Shown here piece after piece: positions 10,962 to 21,960 of a stretch of DNA of 64,000 nt. Made by a program: the position numbers and the translations under genes. Origin of the DNA: Aquarana catesbeiana (Eukaryota; Chordata; Amphibia; Anura; Ranidae). Every line of letters starts with the position of its first letter. Position 1 is the first letter of the stretch. Below the pieces are notes generated by a model. The model was given only the letters and a program-made list of their open reading frames with translations. It was not told the origin of the DNA and searched no databases. The stretch spans positions 207,541,609 through 207,605,608 of the forward strand of contig NC_133332.1 of assembly GCF_042186555.1 (NCBI RefSeq), in the 5' to 3' direction.

Positions 10962-10974
10962 TTTTTATTTGTTT
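10962..10974. repeat. Target-site duplication of the minus-strand L1-like element, left copy
   Basis: TTTTTATTTGTTT here is repeated at 17206-17218 on the other side of the L1-like element. The unoccupied site is present once in copy B at 54628-54640, followed by AGCAAAAAATAAAAACC as at 17219 onward. Confidence 0.85.
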
Positions 10975-11367
10975 TTTTTTTTTTTTTTAACAGAAAAGTT
11001 TTTTATTGAACAAATCAGTATCACAATTCAGTCAGCTTCCGACAATCAAATCTTGCTTAGTTACAGTATCTGTTTGAAATATCCATATTTAGCATCCTAC
11101 AGAACCATATAAAATATTACTTTTCCCATTTCTCAACCAGTGTTGATTCCCAATTAAATTCCCATCTAGATCCGACCCATTACATCTCTAGGGTACTCGA
11201 TACCTTTCCCCTGTGGGGGGGGGGGGAGGCCGCCAGCGTCTCGGCCAGTGCATTAGAATGATTTCCCTTGGCATGGTCGAGTGTCACCCGGTGGGAAGGG
11301 GGGGGGGACAACCCCCTTGTGGAAAAGGGGGGGAATCCGTCATTTGGTCCCCCACCTCTCCGGCTCC

Positions 11368-14300
11368 TCACCCACTCGCGTCCACCCATGCAGCCCACAC
11401 CTTGTCAAATTTAGCCGGACATTGCCTGTTCTCGTAGGTGAGCTTGTACAGAGGGAGTACTAACGCAACCGCTTTTTGCCAGGATTTCAGCGTGAGAGGT
11501 TCGGCTGACTTCCAGTGGATCATTATCTCCCTCCTGGCATAAAATAGCGAGAAAAAAACGTAGAGTTTAGCATACCTGTCCCCCTCAACCTCTCTCAAGT
11601 AGCTCAGCAGGAGCACCATTGGTTCCCTTGGCACCAGAGTCCCCAGCAGTTCGCTCAGTTTCCCTGCTATGTGTTTCCAGTAGGTTTGAATTTTAGGGCA
11701 GGCCCATACCATATGCCAGAATGTGCCCACTTCTGTTTTGCATCTGGGGCATGAAGGGTCTAAGTTTGGGTATATGTTGGCCATCCTATGTGGGGTGTAT
11801 CTGTGAATAAACTTCAGCTGTATAAATCTGTCCTTGGCCGCTATCATAGATGGGATAAAGGTTGATATACAGTCCTCCCATTCGTCTTCACCAAGGGCTG
11901 GGATGTCTCCCTCCATTTGTCGAATGTGTGTGTGGGTCTGGTGTCATAGGCCACCGTCAGGTACAGATATAGGGTGGAGAGGGGTTTTCCCATTACACTG
12001 GAAATGAGCAGGCGCTCAATGGAGTCGGATTCAAGTGTCAGTACCTCCGGGAACTGAGCCTTCATGGCATGTCTCAGTTGTCAGAACCTAAACTCTGAGG
12101 TGTTGGGAAGAGAATAAGTGCGCCTCAGTTCCGTGAAAGGCATAAGTTTCCCGTCTTTTATAACGTGTTTCAAGGTGGTTATTCCCCGCCCGGCCTAAAA
12201 TGACGGGTCTGGAATATCGTTTAAATGGGGTATTGTGAGGTTGCCCCATAGTGGAGTATGTGGGTATAAACAATTTGGCTTGCGATAAACTGCTCTGGCC
12301 TCCCTCCATACCCTAAGCGTTGTTTTCTTAGGTACTGTCAGGTCGTGTGGGGCCCTGAGCCCCCTAAATGCAAGGTTGCTCAATGCCGCATAGGACCCCA
12401 GTATAGCCGCCTCTAGTCTCACCGCTGGATTTTGTCTGGGCTGGGAGAACCACCACCTGACCGTGACCAGGATTGCCGCCCAGTAGTATATGAGGAAGTT
12501 GGGCAACGCCAGTTCTCCTGCAGAGAGAGGTAGATACAAAATGTGTTTTGCCACCCTGGGTGGCCTCCCAGCCCACACAAACGAAGTCACTATACCCTCA
12601 AGGCGCTTAAAAAAGGCCCTGGGGATGTGCGAAGGGGTAGTTAGAAAAAAGTATAAGAATTTTGGGAGATATACCATCTTCAAAAGATTGACTTTGCAGA
12701 CTGGGGTCAGTGGGAGTGTACGCCATGCTGCACATTTTGCTGTCATCTGGGACAGGAGGGGTTTGACATTACGTTCTATGAATGATTCCGTCGTGCTAGC
12801 ATGTGCCCCGCTCCAGGGGAAAACTATCCGAGAGACAGCTATTCATGCGTATTCTGGCCCTCGGATAAGCATACAGCATCCGTAGCCACTTCATGAATCT
12901 AGGGCCAAATCCAAACCTGGAAAGCACCTCCCAGAGGTAGCCCCACTTGAACGAGTCAAAAGCTTTCTCCTCGTCGAGTGAGGCCACCACTCCTGCCGTG
13001 TCTGGATGGGCTCTGGCCATGTGCGTGAAGAGTCTCCTAATATTGATGTCTGTGCCCCTCCCTGGCATGAACCCCATTAGGTCCGGGTGCACCAATACAG
13101 TATAACTGTATTCAACCTGGTGGCCAGAACTTTGGCCAGCAGTTTTGCATTAACATTTATCAATGAGATTGGGCGGTATGAGGAGCACAGAGTGGGGTCC
13201 TTCCCAAGCTTAGGAATCATTACCACCTCCGCTTCGCACAGAGAATTCGGGAGTTCCTCTGTCTTGTGTGCCTCCTGTAGCATGGTATGTAATCTAGCCA
13301 CTATTTCCTCAGCGTACTGTTTATAAAATTCCACTGGTATGCCATCAGGGCCAGGAGTCTTGCCAGATTGGAGTGATTTTAGGGCCTTTAACAGTTCTTC
13401 TACCGAGATAGGCGCGTCAAGCGCATCTCGGTACTTTTTTGTCAGGACCAAGATGTCAATAGGGGCCAAGTATGAGGTCAGTTCGTCCTGTGTGTAAGTC
13501 GCCTTGGAGCTATAGAGGAGGCGGTAGAAGGAGACAAAGCGCTCATTAATTTTGTCGGGGGTATAAAGGGGTGCATCATTTTGGTCCTGTATATGAGATA
13601 TGCATATCCCTCCCGCTTGCTCCCGTGCCAGCCAGGCCAACAATTTACCTGATCTTTCACCCTGCTCAAAATTGCGTTGGGACTGGACTAGCATTTGCTT
13701 CTGAGTGAGAGTGGTGCGTACACGCAATACCTCACCAGTCAGAGCCTGTAGTCTAATGTAATCCTGAGGGTCTCCAGTCCTGATGAATCTTGCCTCCTGT
13801 AGTCCCAACACCCGTTCTGCGTTAATCAGTTGAGCCCGCCTCTCTCTGCGAACCTTGCCTAGAATAAGTTCGTATTGGCCCCTAGTATAAGTCTTGAAGG
13901 CGTCCCACACCACCAGCGGGGATGCTGAGCCGGGGTTGGTCACCCAGTACTCCCAGAGAGATCCCTGAAATTGACCATCCACCGCCTCATCCCACACCCA
14001 GAACCTGGAAAGCCGCCACAATGTGGATTCTGGGGCGGAGGATAAATCCATACTCAGGAGCAGGGGTGCATGGTCAGATATGCCCCTGGGGAGTATGTCC
14101 TTTGCCCTGGGGAGGACCGCCCTCCCCACATAGGCCAAGTCTATCCTTGATAGGGTGCGGTGGGACGCAGAGTGACAGGTGTAAGCCCGGGTCTGAGGGT
14201 GCTTCCAGCGCCACACATCTGTCAGGCCGTATGTCTCCGCCCACTCCACCAATCCCGGATGAGAACTACCAGTCATGGATAATCTGTCCAGGCGGGGTCA

Positions 14301-14734
14301 GGAACCAGGTTAAAATCCCCCAGAATAAGGATATTGTCATTAGCAAGTTTTGAGGTGATTTGAGTTAGAAGAGTCAATGATGCGGGTGGAGGCAAGTAAA
14401 GGCCTGCTATGACCCACCTCATTGATCCCACCTGAGCGTGAATTAATACGTATCTGCCCTCCGAGTCCAGCACCAGGTCCAGAAGTCGAAATGGGATAGA
14501 CTTGTGTACTAGTATACTAACACCCCTTGCAAAGGTGGAGTACGTAGAATGGTAATGATGGCCAATGCAGGGCTTTTTTAGGGACATGTTTCTACCACCC
14601 ACTAGATGAGTCTCTTGTAGAATGCATATGTTTGGGTTGTGGGCCTTGATAAACTGGAACACCAGGGGTCTCTTAACTGGCGAGTTTAACCCCCTGGTGT
14701 TCCAGGACATAACGTTAAGGGATGTCATCTTCAA
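11368..14734 (-). pseudogene. L1-like ORF2 (endonuclease/reverse transcriptase), frameshifted and internally deleted
   Basis: ORF2 nicks target DNA and reverse-transcribes the RNA there. The frame starting at 14734 begins MKMTSLNVMSWNTRGLNSP and carries the APE-type endonuclease motifs ILQETHL and GDFN. The next frame (14276-13077) continues the endonuclease and RT N-terminus, with SGKTPGPDG and SYRPISLINV. A third (13095-12796) has VASLDEEKAFDSFKWG. It then jumps, after SFPLERGT, to the post-RT segment KMVYLPKFLYFF near 12680. The intact L1-like element at 29454-33233 has 158 residues over that span against about 40 here, so roughly 118 residues, including the catalytic FADD box, are missing. 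The C-terminal frame (11916-11368) keeps the Cys-His knuckle CPRC...HMVWACP. At least four reading-frame changes are needed to follow it. Confidence 0.9.
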
Positions 14735-15538
14735 ATTGTTGTATGTGGTTATACGGAGTAATCGTGTGTGCCCTTCTGTGGGGCCCTAGCTGGACCCGGA
14801 GGGAACTGAGAAAGCAGAAACTCAAAGCTGGTAATTGTAATACAGTAGCAGGAATTAGCAAGGTGATTGGCAATACTGACACATGAAACTTAATAATCAT
14901 GAATTTTAAAAAGACATTTGGGTAAAAAAAACAAAAAATAAACATAACCCCAAAAAGGAACAAACTGGCCTGGATCGGGCAACAATCCCCGCCCCCCCGC
15001 CCAACTCCTTAAAACTGAGGAGGGCATTCATCCCAAACAATTTCAGCTAGCCGGCTGCAAAGGGGGTCCGTGTAAGAGGCGAACTCAACCCCCCCTGACA
15101 CTTCCAGGGGGTCAAGCAGCAGTCCGAGCAGCTCTCTAAGTGTTAGACATCCGCTGACTCTATGCAACAAGCTGTAAGGGACATGGGTCCAAGAGGAGAA
15201 AAAGAAAACTGGAATGCGTCCCTTCAGTAAAATCGATCCATTAATAGGTGGGCATACATAGTATGGCCCCTAATGCCACAGGAGGGGAGGGAAGCGGCAG
15301 GCTGCAATGTTCTCCTGACTATGTCTCTGTCAGGGGTGCTAACTTGGATTCCCCCATCAGGAGGGGGGCTAACCTCCACTATTGGAGCAGTGCACACCAT
15401 GGATACAAACTTAGCACAACAGGTGAAACAAAGGTGTGAGCGCCCCTCCTGTGGGCTAGTCTGTGATCTACACAGGCCTAGGCCCGAGCAAAATTCAGTG
15501 CAGGTGAGGTTGTCATGTGGTACATACCATGCGCTCGA
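14735..15538 (-). other. Spacer between ORF1 and ORF2 of the L1-like element
   Basis: On the minus strand this lies between the ORF1 stop region and the ORF2 start. It is longer than usual for mammalian L1 and comparable to the 556-bp spacer in the plus-strand element at 27787-33548. Short open frames here show no recognisable domain. Confidence 0.6.
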
Positions 15539-16295
15539 TCAGCAGGCCTGCAGCAGTGAATCCAGCCAGATGGATGCTTCTCTGGGGGTGTTGAAGAAGC
15601 GGGTTGCCTCTCCGTCTTGGACTCTTAGACAGGGTGGGAAGAGGACACTATAGCGGATGTTTTGCGCCCTCATTGCCGCTTTAACATTGTCGAATGACTT
15701 CCCGAGTTTCTGGGTCTCTACCGAGTAGTCAGGGAAAATCATCAACTTGGCATTCTGGTAGCGTAGGTCCCCCACATTCCTGGATGTGTGAAGAATTTCG
15801 TCTCTGTCCCTGAAGTTGAGCAGGTGGAGAATGAAGGTTCGCGGGGGGGGCTCCAGGAGGTACCGGTTTAGGTGGTATGCGATGCTCCCTCTCCACCGCA
15901 TAGTGGGGTGACAGGTGGGCGTCAGGGAGGAGGTCACGCAGCACACCCTCCGTGAAGCACGTGGGATTGTTCCCTTCTGCTCCCTCGGGAAGACCGACTA
16001 TGCGAAGGTTGTTACGGCGGTTTCTATTTTCAGCATCTTCGGCTCTATACTCCAAGGCCTCCACTTTGGTTTGGAGAGTGCGGAGCGCTGCGCCATATTC
16101 TGCGACCGTATCTTCAGTACTGCTCATTCTTTGTTCGGTCTCTGTGACTCTGGTTCTGAGTTTGTCCATATCTTGGTGAATGAGGCCCACGTCTATCTGT
16201 ACTGCCTCTATTTTCGCTGTCAGCGTGGATTGGCAGGTGGCAATGGCTGCCATGATGTCCGCTAGCCAGGGGGGTCGAGATTCAGCCGACTCCAT
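15539..16295 (-). pseudogene. L1-like ORF1 (RNA-binding chaperone), frameshifted
   Basis: ORF1 proteins coat L1 RNA as trimers. I take the start at ATG 16295-16293 (MESAESRPPWLADIM), because the longer upstream frame to 16682 is proline-rich 5' UTR translation without similarity to ORF1. Residues then form a heptad-rich coiled coil (DKLRTRVTETEQRM, LRTLQTKVEALEYRAEDAENR), followed by RRNNLRIVGLPEG, the start of the RRM-like domain. Around 15860-15940 the frame changes; the C-terminal domain continues in the frame ending at 15539 (IMVFPDYS-type segment, here LMIFPDYSVETQKLGKSFD). Size and order match vertebrate L1/Tx1 ORF1. Confidence 0.85.
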
Positions 16296-17205
16296 GAGAC
16301 CCGTCTGTGAGGCCCTGTGGGTCCTCCGGGTGGTACAGACCTCGACTCGAAGTTCAGTGGGGGTTCTGGTTGTGATGGGAAGGTTAGTCTTTTGCCCCCT
16401 TTGCTGAACTTTGCGCCTGAACTCCGACGCCTCATTCAGGTGTCTATACTGCAAGCAGCGTGGAGGGGGTCTAGTAGTGGGGTCAGCGGGTTCCCGGGGG
16501 AGTCTTTTAGGTGGATGGGGCCCCCAGACAGTTAATCCCCCCTTACCACAAGCCCGCAGATAGAGCGGTGCGGCTTTGTCCCATTCCGAGGCTCCAGGGA
16601 CTGTCAGGAAAGGCTGTTCGCACCACGTCTGCAGCCTAGGCACACGAGGGGGATGAGCCGCCACCGCCGGAATTACAGCCACCTGGCCCGGCGTATGTAT
16701 CCTCCATCTGCCCAGAGGCTCCCGCAGCGCAAGGAAGGAGTGCAGAGGATCTTTTCTCCGCCCCGGAGCCCGTCAGGAAAGGCCGCGGCTGTGGCCTAGT
16801 AGCACGAGGGGGCCGGGATGCGCCCTGGGACGAGCCGGCAACGCCGGAGTTACAGCTTCCGGCCCAGCACCTGTGTTTTCCGCCTGCCTTGGGGCTCCCG
16901 CAGCGCTAGGAGGTGCAGAGGGAGTCTTTGCTCCGCTCCGGAGCCTCAGAGCCGGTCAGGAAAGGCCGTGGCTGCGGCCTCGCAGCACGATGGGGTCATG
17001 GAGCGGTCAGGGAAGAGCCGACGGCCTCCGGTTTGGCAGCTTTGCTTCCCGCCTTGTCTCCCCTGCCTCTCTGTGCTCCACCCGGTTTGCAGGGGTGGAT
17101 AAAACGACTTAAATCAGCCCAGGATCTGGATTTTTGCTAAAATGCAGCGGAGCTCTCCTAGAAAGCAGCCGCTCACAGTGCCATCTTGGCCATGCCCCCC
17201 CCCCC
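16296..17205 (-). promoter_or_regulatory. GC-rich 5' UTR of the L1-like element with monomer-like repeats
   Basis: On the plus strand GTCAGGAAAGG recurs at 16603, 16772 and 16955, each time followed by related sequence (GCAGCACGAGGGGG, GAGCCGGCAACGCCGGAGTTACAGC, CCCGCAGCGC.AGGA, CTCCGCTCCGGAGCC). That gives two and a half tandem units of about 169-183 bp. Tandem GC-rich 5' monomers act as promoters in some L1 families such as mouse L1. The very 5' end (minus strand) is a G-run followed by GCATGGCCAAGATGGC. Confidence 0.7.
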
Positions 17206-17379
17206 TTTTTATTTGTTTAGCAAAATATAAAAAACCTAGTGGGAATAAAATGATAAAAATTTAATTTGGGTACAGTGTAGCATGACCGCGCAATTGTCAT
17301 TCAAAATGCGACAACGTTGAAAGCTGAAAATTGGTCTGGGCAGGAAGTGGGTGAAAGTGCCCTGTATTGAAGTGGTTAA
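17206..17379 (+). mobile_element. TTAA-bounded transposon copy A, right part
   Basis: It begins with the second copy of the L1 target duplication (17206-17218) and continues AGCAAAATATAAAAAACC as in copy B at 54641 onward. It ends GTATTGAAGTGGTTAA (17364-17379), the inverse of the left terminus. Confidence 0.75.
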
Positions 17380-17605
17380 TAATGTATTTATATTTTTTTT
17401 AAATAAGTAATTATTTATTACAAGATGCCCCCATGAGACTAGGGAATCTAGTAACCAGCACTGTAGGCTTTTTAAAAATAAATCACTGCAGGGTCTGTTA
17501 ACTCTTAGACATTCTGTCTTTAACAGACTCATCAAGTCAATGGAAGGGAGTAGGAGGAATTATTTCTATGTCTCATCAGCTGTTTGTGTAAATTTCAGCT
17601 TGAAC

Positions 17606-18080
17606 TTAAAGCGGAGTTCCACCCAAAAGTGGAATTTACGCTTTGAGCATTCCTTGCCCTAGTACATGCCACATTTGGCATGTTTTTTTTTTTTTTTTTT
17701 GGGGGGGGGGGTACCTGTTTGACAGGTACCCAGCTCCAACTTCCTGTTCTCATCGCCTTGCCGCCTAGGCGACTCCTCTTCTCCTTCTCCGCAATCTTCG
17801 GGACACGTCACAGGTCCCAGAAGATTGCCTGGCCACTAAGAGTGCGCAACGCGACTCACGCAGTGCACACCTGCCCGTGAAGCTGCAAGCTGTCACAGCC
17901 GGGTGCCCACACTTGCAATGGCGGCGGCGTGGAGAGGTGGGGGAGAGGAGCAAGGCTTCGGGTGCCCACATCGCTGGACCGTGGGACAGGTGAGTGTCTG
18001 TTTATTAAAAGTCAGCAGCTACACTTTTTGTAGCTACTGACTTTTAATAAACTTGCAAACAAGTGAAACTCCACTTTAGG
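17606..18080 (+). repeat. Dispersed repeat D, copy 1 (MITE-like)
   Basis: It starts TTAAAGCGGAGTTCCACCC and ends GTGAAACTCCACTTTAGG, imperfect inverted termini of about 16 bases. A 22-bp internal palindrome with one mismatch (TTTATTAAAAGTCAGCAGC..., 18001-18022 against 18030-18051) lies close to the right end. A diverged copy runs in the opposite direction at 38696-39135. A T-run and G-run (17682-17711) interrupts it. No coding capacity; the superfamily is uncertain. Confidence 0.6.
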
Positions 18081-19474
18081 AGCTTTATAAAAAGTAGATT
18101 TTTATTTTTCAGAAAGGAGCCAAGGAGTCCCTAGAAAATACCAGAAAAAAAGCTAAGAGCCAAACCTGCTGGTTGAATATGAGAATACACAATATTCAAA
18201 CCTGACCTATTTTTTAAGTACATTCTATTAGAGGAATACTAATAGCTACATTTAGGTGGGAAAATGGACTGAACAACAGAAATACTAAATTATTCATGGG
18301 GTGTAGCCACTAATAAAATTTGAATAAAGGTGATGTGTACAGCTGCATGAAACTGACACTTCTGTTTTTGAAAATTATTAGGAACATTGCTTCCCAGGGG
18401 CTTTAAACGCTGCTTAGGTATGTGGCAATACAGGGAAAAAAGGCAAACTTACAGTTGCCTTTAGGAGGACATTGTAAAAAGAAAATGCAGCTATGAAAGA
18501 AATAATGAAAAAAGTGCACAAAAGAGCTGAATAAAACTCATACAAAACTGTCTGTCTTCTCAAATACAAACAGAGAATCTCTACAGCCAGCCAGCAGCTT
18601 GATTCCCGGAGCAAAGCTTTTACCTAAACTTGTCAAACTACACAAAAAAGGATTTTTAACATTTAATACAATTTGAAATATGTCTTCTTCACCAGATATG
18701 ATCTACTATCTCCTATTCTGTGTTCTGATTTTAAGAGCCTCGTTCTTGTTCTATGCCTGAGGCTGCTGTTCTTTGATATCAGAGGGCAGGTACGTTCTTC
18801 TCTGTCAATACAAAAGCTTAAACACAGGTGAATATTCTGCAGACCTTTGAAAAGCGTTCCCTTTTAAATACCATAGTGGATGCGATAGAGCCCTGCTGAG
18901 AAAAAAAAGTGCGGTGAGCCTCCAAAAAAATCTCATTATTCCTTTCCGGTGTCAGCCCATTGCCTGGAACTGAACAGCCTTAAACTCGCAGGTCTGCGGG
19001 GATGTGTTGAATTAGGTCAGCGCTCAGCATTTCAGCGCAGCACGAGGGACCAGATTGCTAACATGGAGACGCATAAATAACCAACGCAGAGGCCCTACGC
19101 TATTTTACCACGTATGATCAGAGCAAAGAGACTGAGCTCATAGAGCACATAGAAAAAAAAAGGAAATGTAACTAGAAATCAAATAGCCACAAAATGAAAA
19201 GGAAAAAATTAACAAAAAGAATGTAAAGAAAAAAGTTTTATTTTTCTGCTTCATTTTATTAGGGGATTCTCTGGAATTTAGGAAGCTGCTATACGCTATG
19301 TTATCCAACCAAAAGCATGATAATATTGGGAAGTACTCCATAGCAGTATTCGTATAAATGTGTTATCTTGTCAAAGTTTAAAATCCCGGTGCAGAAAACT
19401 TTAGAACACATCAGCATCCTTTGTAATTGGAGAAAAATAGCTTAAACTCTTCATGCAGAAAGGGTTCTTTACCG
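18081..19474. other. Unassigned AT-rich sequence
   Basis: No gene, transposon terminus or tandem repeat could be recognised. It contains scattered A-runs (18901-18908, 19151-19160). It may be unique host intergenic or intronic DNA. Confidence 0.4.
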
Positions 19475-19477
19475 TTA

Positions 19478-19903
19478 TGACCCGTACACACGATTGGACT
19501 TTCCGACAACAAAACCGTGGTATTTTGTTCGAAGGTTGTTGGCTCCAACTTGTTTTGCATACACACGGTCACAGAAATGTTGGCCAACATTTACGAACGT
19601 TGGAAAGCAGGTGACGTACAAGACGTACGACGAGCCGAGAAAAAGGAAGTTCCATAGCCAGTGCGGCTCCTTCTGCTTGATTCCGACCATGCCTGAACTT
19701 TTGTGCGTCGGACTTGTACACACAATCGGAAATTCTGACAACAAAGTTTTGTTGGCAGAAAATTTGAGAACCTGCTAGATAACATTTGTTGCCAGAAAGT
19801 CCGACAACAAATGTTCGATGGAGCATACACACGGTCGGACTTTCAGCCAACAAGCTCACATCCAACATTTGTTGTTGGAAAATCCGATCGTGTGTACGGG
19901 GTA
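19478..19903. mobile_element. PIF/Harbinger-type MITE, copy 2
   Basis: A 426-bp relative of the 5191 element: the left end TGACCCGTACACACGATTGG faces the right end CCGATCGTGTGTACGGGGTA, with TTA on both sides (19475-19477, 19904-19906). The internal arms carry TCCGACAAC-type repeats. The 3-bp TTA duplication supports the PIF/Harbinger assignment. Noncoding. Confidence 0.8.
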
Positions 19904-20189
19904 TTAGAGATGGGAAAATGTGGATTATTCCACATCAACTGTTTATAGCCAAATCAGTGTATTTCTCTAAAAGAGCTGAGAGTGTGTTTAAATGTACAAA
20001 ATATAAATGGCCAATAATATTTATAAGAAGTAACAATGTGGATTGTTGATCCAAGGTGTGCTTAGCAATATGTTTCATGTTACACCCTAAATACAGGTGT
20101 AACGTGTGGAATGTTGCAAAAGATGGAGTTAGCCTTTAAATAACCATGCTAGGGGATGCCACAGGCTACTTACAACTTGACATCAAGAG

Positions 20190-20315
20190 ACTTTATGGTC
20201 GATTTATTAAAGGCAAATCGACTATTCACATTGCAAGGGAAAATGCACTTTGCAAAGCAATTTTCCCCCAAAGTTAACATCCTATTTGCCTTTAGCAAAT
20301 CAACCCTATTGGCCA
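20190..20315. repeat. Foldback-like repeat
   Basis: GTCGATTTATTAAAGGCAAA (20199 region) faces TTTGCCTTTAGCAAATCAAC (20284 region), and GGGAAAATGCACTTTGCAAA faces itself in the centre, so both strands translate to near-identical peptides. It is a small imperfect palindrome of a dispersed type; family not identified. Confidence 0.5.
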
Positions 20316-20961
20316 CTGAGAGAAGCAGTGAGCCAATTACAGAGGTAGGTGGATTAGTTTCAAGGAAACTGAAGACTGCTGCCATTGTTGCATAGAACAG
20401 AAATGAGAAAAAGAAAATGACCAGTTATACATAGAAAATCACAGGTGACATACAGTTAAAATTATAATCACATTAAATGTTAAAATAGCGTGGTATTCAT
20501 TTTATATGTGACCCCAGCAGAACTAGAGTTTCTCGGGAATGGATATGAAGGGCTAATTTAGGAAAATCAGGAGGGCATTTTTAATATACATTAGGTTTAG
20601 CCTATGAGAGTTTGGAAAGTACCCTTAAAGTGTATGTGGACCCTTACAAGGAACTTCTCTTATTTGCTTTCTTCTGATCTGTTTGAAATACCATTGAAAA
20701 CACTTTGCTGTATCTGTTGTGCAAAAGAAATACCTGCTAATCCTGCCAAAATCCAGTAAGTTGACAACCCAATGATTATCAGCCCTGCCCGGGTTACATC
20801 TTTGAAACTACAGAACACTGCCCCTCTGTGTTATGGAGATGAGAAAGGGGTGTTCTGTAGTCCTAACACACATTCTGTCCTACACTGGCAACACTGCTCC
20901 TTCATAGATCCAGTACAGTGAGTGGCTATTGTCACAATAGGACAGAAAAAGTGTAGTCAGG

Positions 20962-21960
20962 TGCAGTCTATTTTCTCCACTGTAGGTGGCGCTCGACTGC
21001 AGCTGCATTTCAGTTGGAGGGGGAGTCAAGAGGAACATGGTTCCTCTATTGTTTCTTGGGTCACTGGGGAAGCCATTCGATTGGATGCTGCTGCCATATG
21101 TGACTCTGGTGGGCCAAATTGGGTAAGGCTTGCATGTGGGTAGTATAGAGACAGGTCACCCGTCTGACAGGGACAGTGATTAGCAGCAGGGGGAGGTTCT
21201 AGATGAGTAGGGAAAGGATGGGAACATGCCACCCTTCCTGGAGACCTCCCCATTTGAATACGGACTGGCCAAGCGGAGATCTGTTCTACTACACATCACT
21301 GTTATAATCTGTGAGTGTTCCCGGTCGTATGCCTTCCCTCCAGGCTTGTTGTGAATATTTTACAACTTTAACATTAATACAAGTTCCAGTGGTGGCCCAT
21401 TCATTGGGGGCGCCCCCTCTCTCCACACCACCAACTATATGCAATGGATAGATTCATGCATAGCATGAATCTATCCACGGCCGCCGCGGCCGCCCCCTAT
21501 TCATACATCCGGCCACTTATTCAGGGCACCAGTTGCATGAATTACAGTGGCCGGGTTTTTTTTTTTTAAAGCATTTGATTAGAGCCGGAGGCTCTAATAG
21601 GCTTCAAAATTGGGTGAGCTTGGGTCGCAGAGAATGCACTCCGATACCACCCACACTGATCCTCAATCCGGCCAATCAGAAGCGTGTGTGAGACCCGTTT
21701 TCCGATTGGCCTGAAAAGAGAAGACTCCCGATTGGCCGCCGAGGAGGGAGGAAACGGAAGCCGCCACCGCCGCGAAAACCCGTGTAGAGCAGGAGAACGG
21801 GAGGCAGCAGAAGCTGCCAGTGATGGGGTAAGTGCTATCGACGGACCGGGGGGGTGTTATACTGTTTGCTGCCCCCCCAAAAAATTTTCTAACGGCCGCC
21901 ACTGACAAGTTCTGTTCTCTGCAACTAGAGGGTGAGTGTTTGCTGCTGCACCACGCTGTA
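20962..21960 (+). repeat. LTR-like dispersed repeat, copy 2, split by a hAT-type MITE
   Basis: 20962-21386 and 21905-21960 are the two parts of the repeat whose uninterrupted copy is at 4256-4806 on the other strand. The join reads through ACAAGTTC exactly as in copy 1. The orientation here is plus. It may be an LTR relic (TGTAGGTGG start), but neither copy shows a clear target duplication. Confidence 0.65.
21387..21904. mobile_element. hAT-type nonautonomous transposon with 8-bp target duplication
   Basis: The ends are CAGTGGTGGCC (21387-21397) and GGCCGCCACTG (21894-21904), 11-bp inverted repeats with one mismatch. They are flanked by the 8-bp direct repeat ACAAGTTC (21379-21386, 21905-21912). 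The 8-bp duplication and CAGTGGYGGCC end are typical of hAT. The 518-bp body is GC-rich and has no transposase. The unoccupied target exists at 4345-4352. Confidence 0.85.

Larger units (their letters stand above)
10153..10974 (+). mobile_element. TTAA-bounded nonautonomous transposon copy A, left part
   Basis: It starts TTAACCACTT (10153-10162), matched by AAGTGGTTAA at 17370-17379, giving 10-bp terminal inverted repeats that include the TTAA expected for piggyBac-type (or Kolobok-type) insertion. The interior matches copy B (52623-54837): GGTAAAGAGCCT, AGAGGAGAGC.GATCGG.GGCTCTCC, then a GTGCCCATCA minisatellite. No transposase is encoded. An L1-like element splits it after 10974; it resumes at 17206. 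Confidence 0.7.
10975..17205 (-). mobile_element. L1/Tx1-like non-LTR retrotransposon, full-length but damaged
   Basis: On the minus strand the order is: G-run start and GGCATGGCCAAGATGGC (near 17195), GC-rich 5' UTR with monomer repeats, ORF1 (about 16295-15539), ORF2 (14734-11368) and a 3' region ending in a poly-A tail (T-run at 10975-10988 on the plus strand). A 13-bp target duplication brackets it. ORF2 contains frameshifts and a deletion of the RT catalytic region, so it cannot move by itself. The element lies antisense inside the TTAA transposon. Confidence 0.9.

Noticed and set aside
12490..12885. 131-residue plus-strand open frame opposite the L1-like ORF2
   Set aside because: It is the antisense of the post-RT segment; the minus strand has the conserved motifs.
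16296..16682. Upstream extension of the L1-like ORF1 frame to ATG 16682
   Set aside because: The added residues are proline/arginine-rich translation of GC-rich 5' UTR and have no ORF1-like features.
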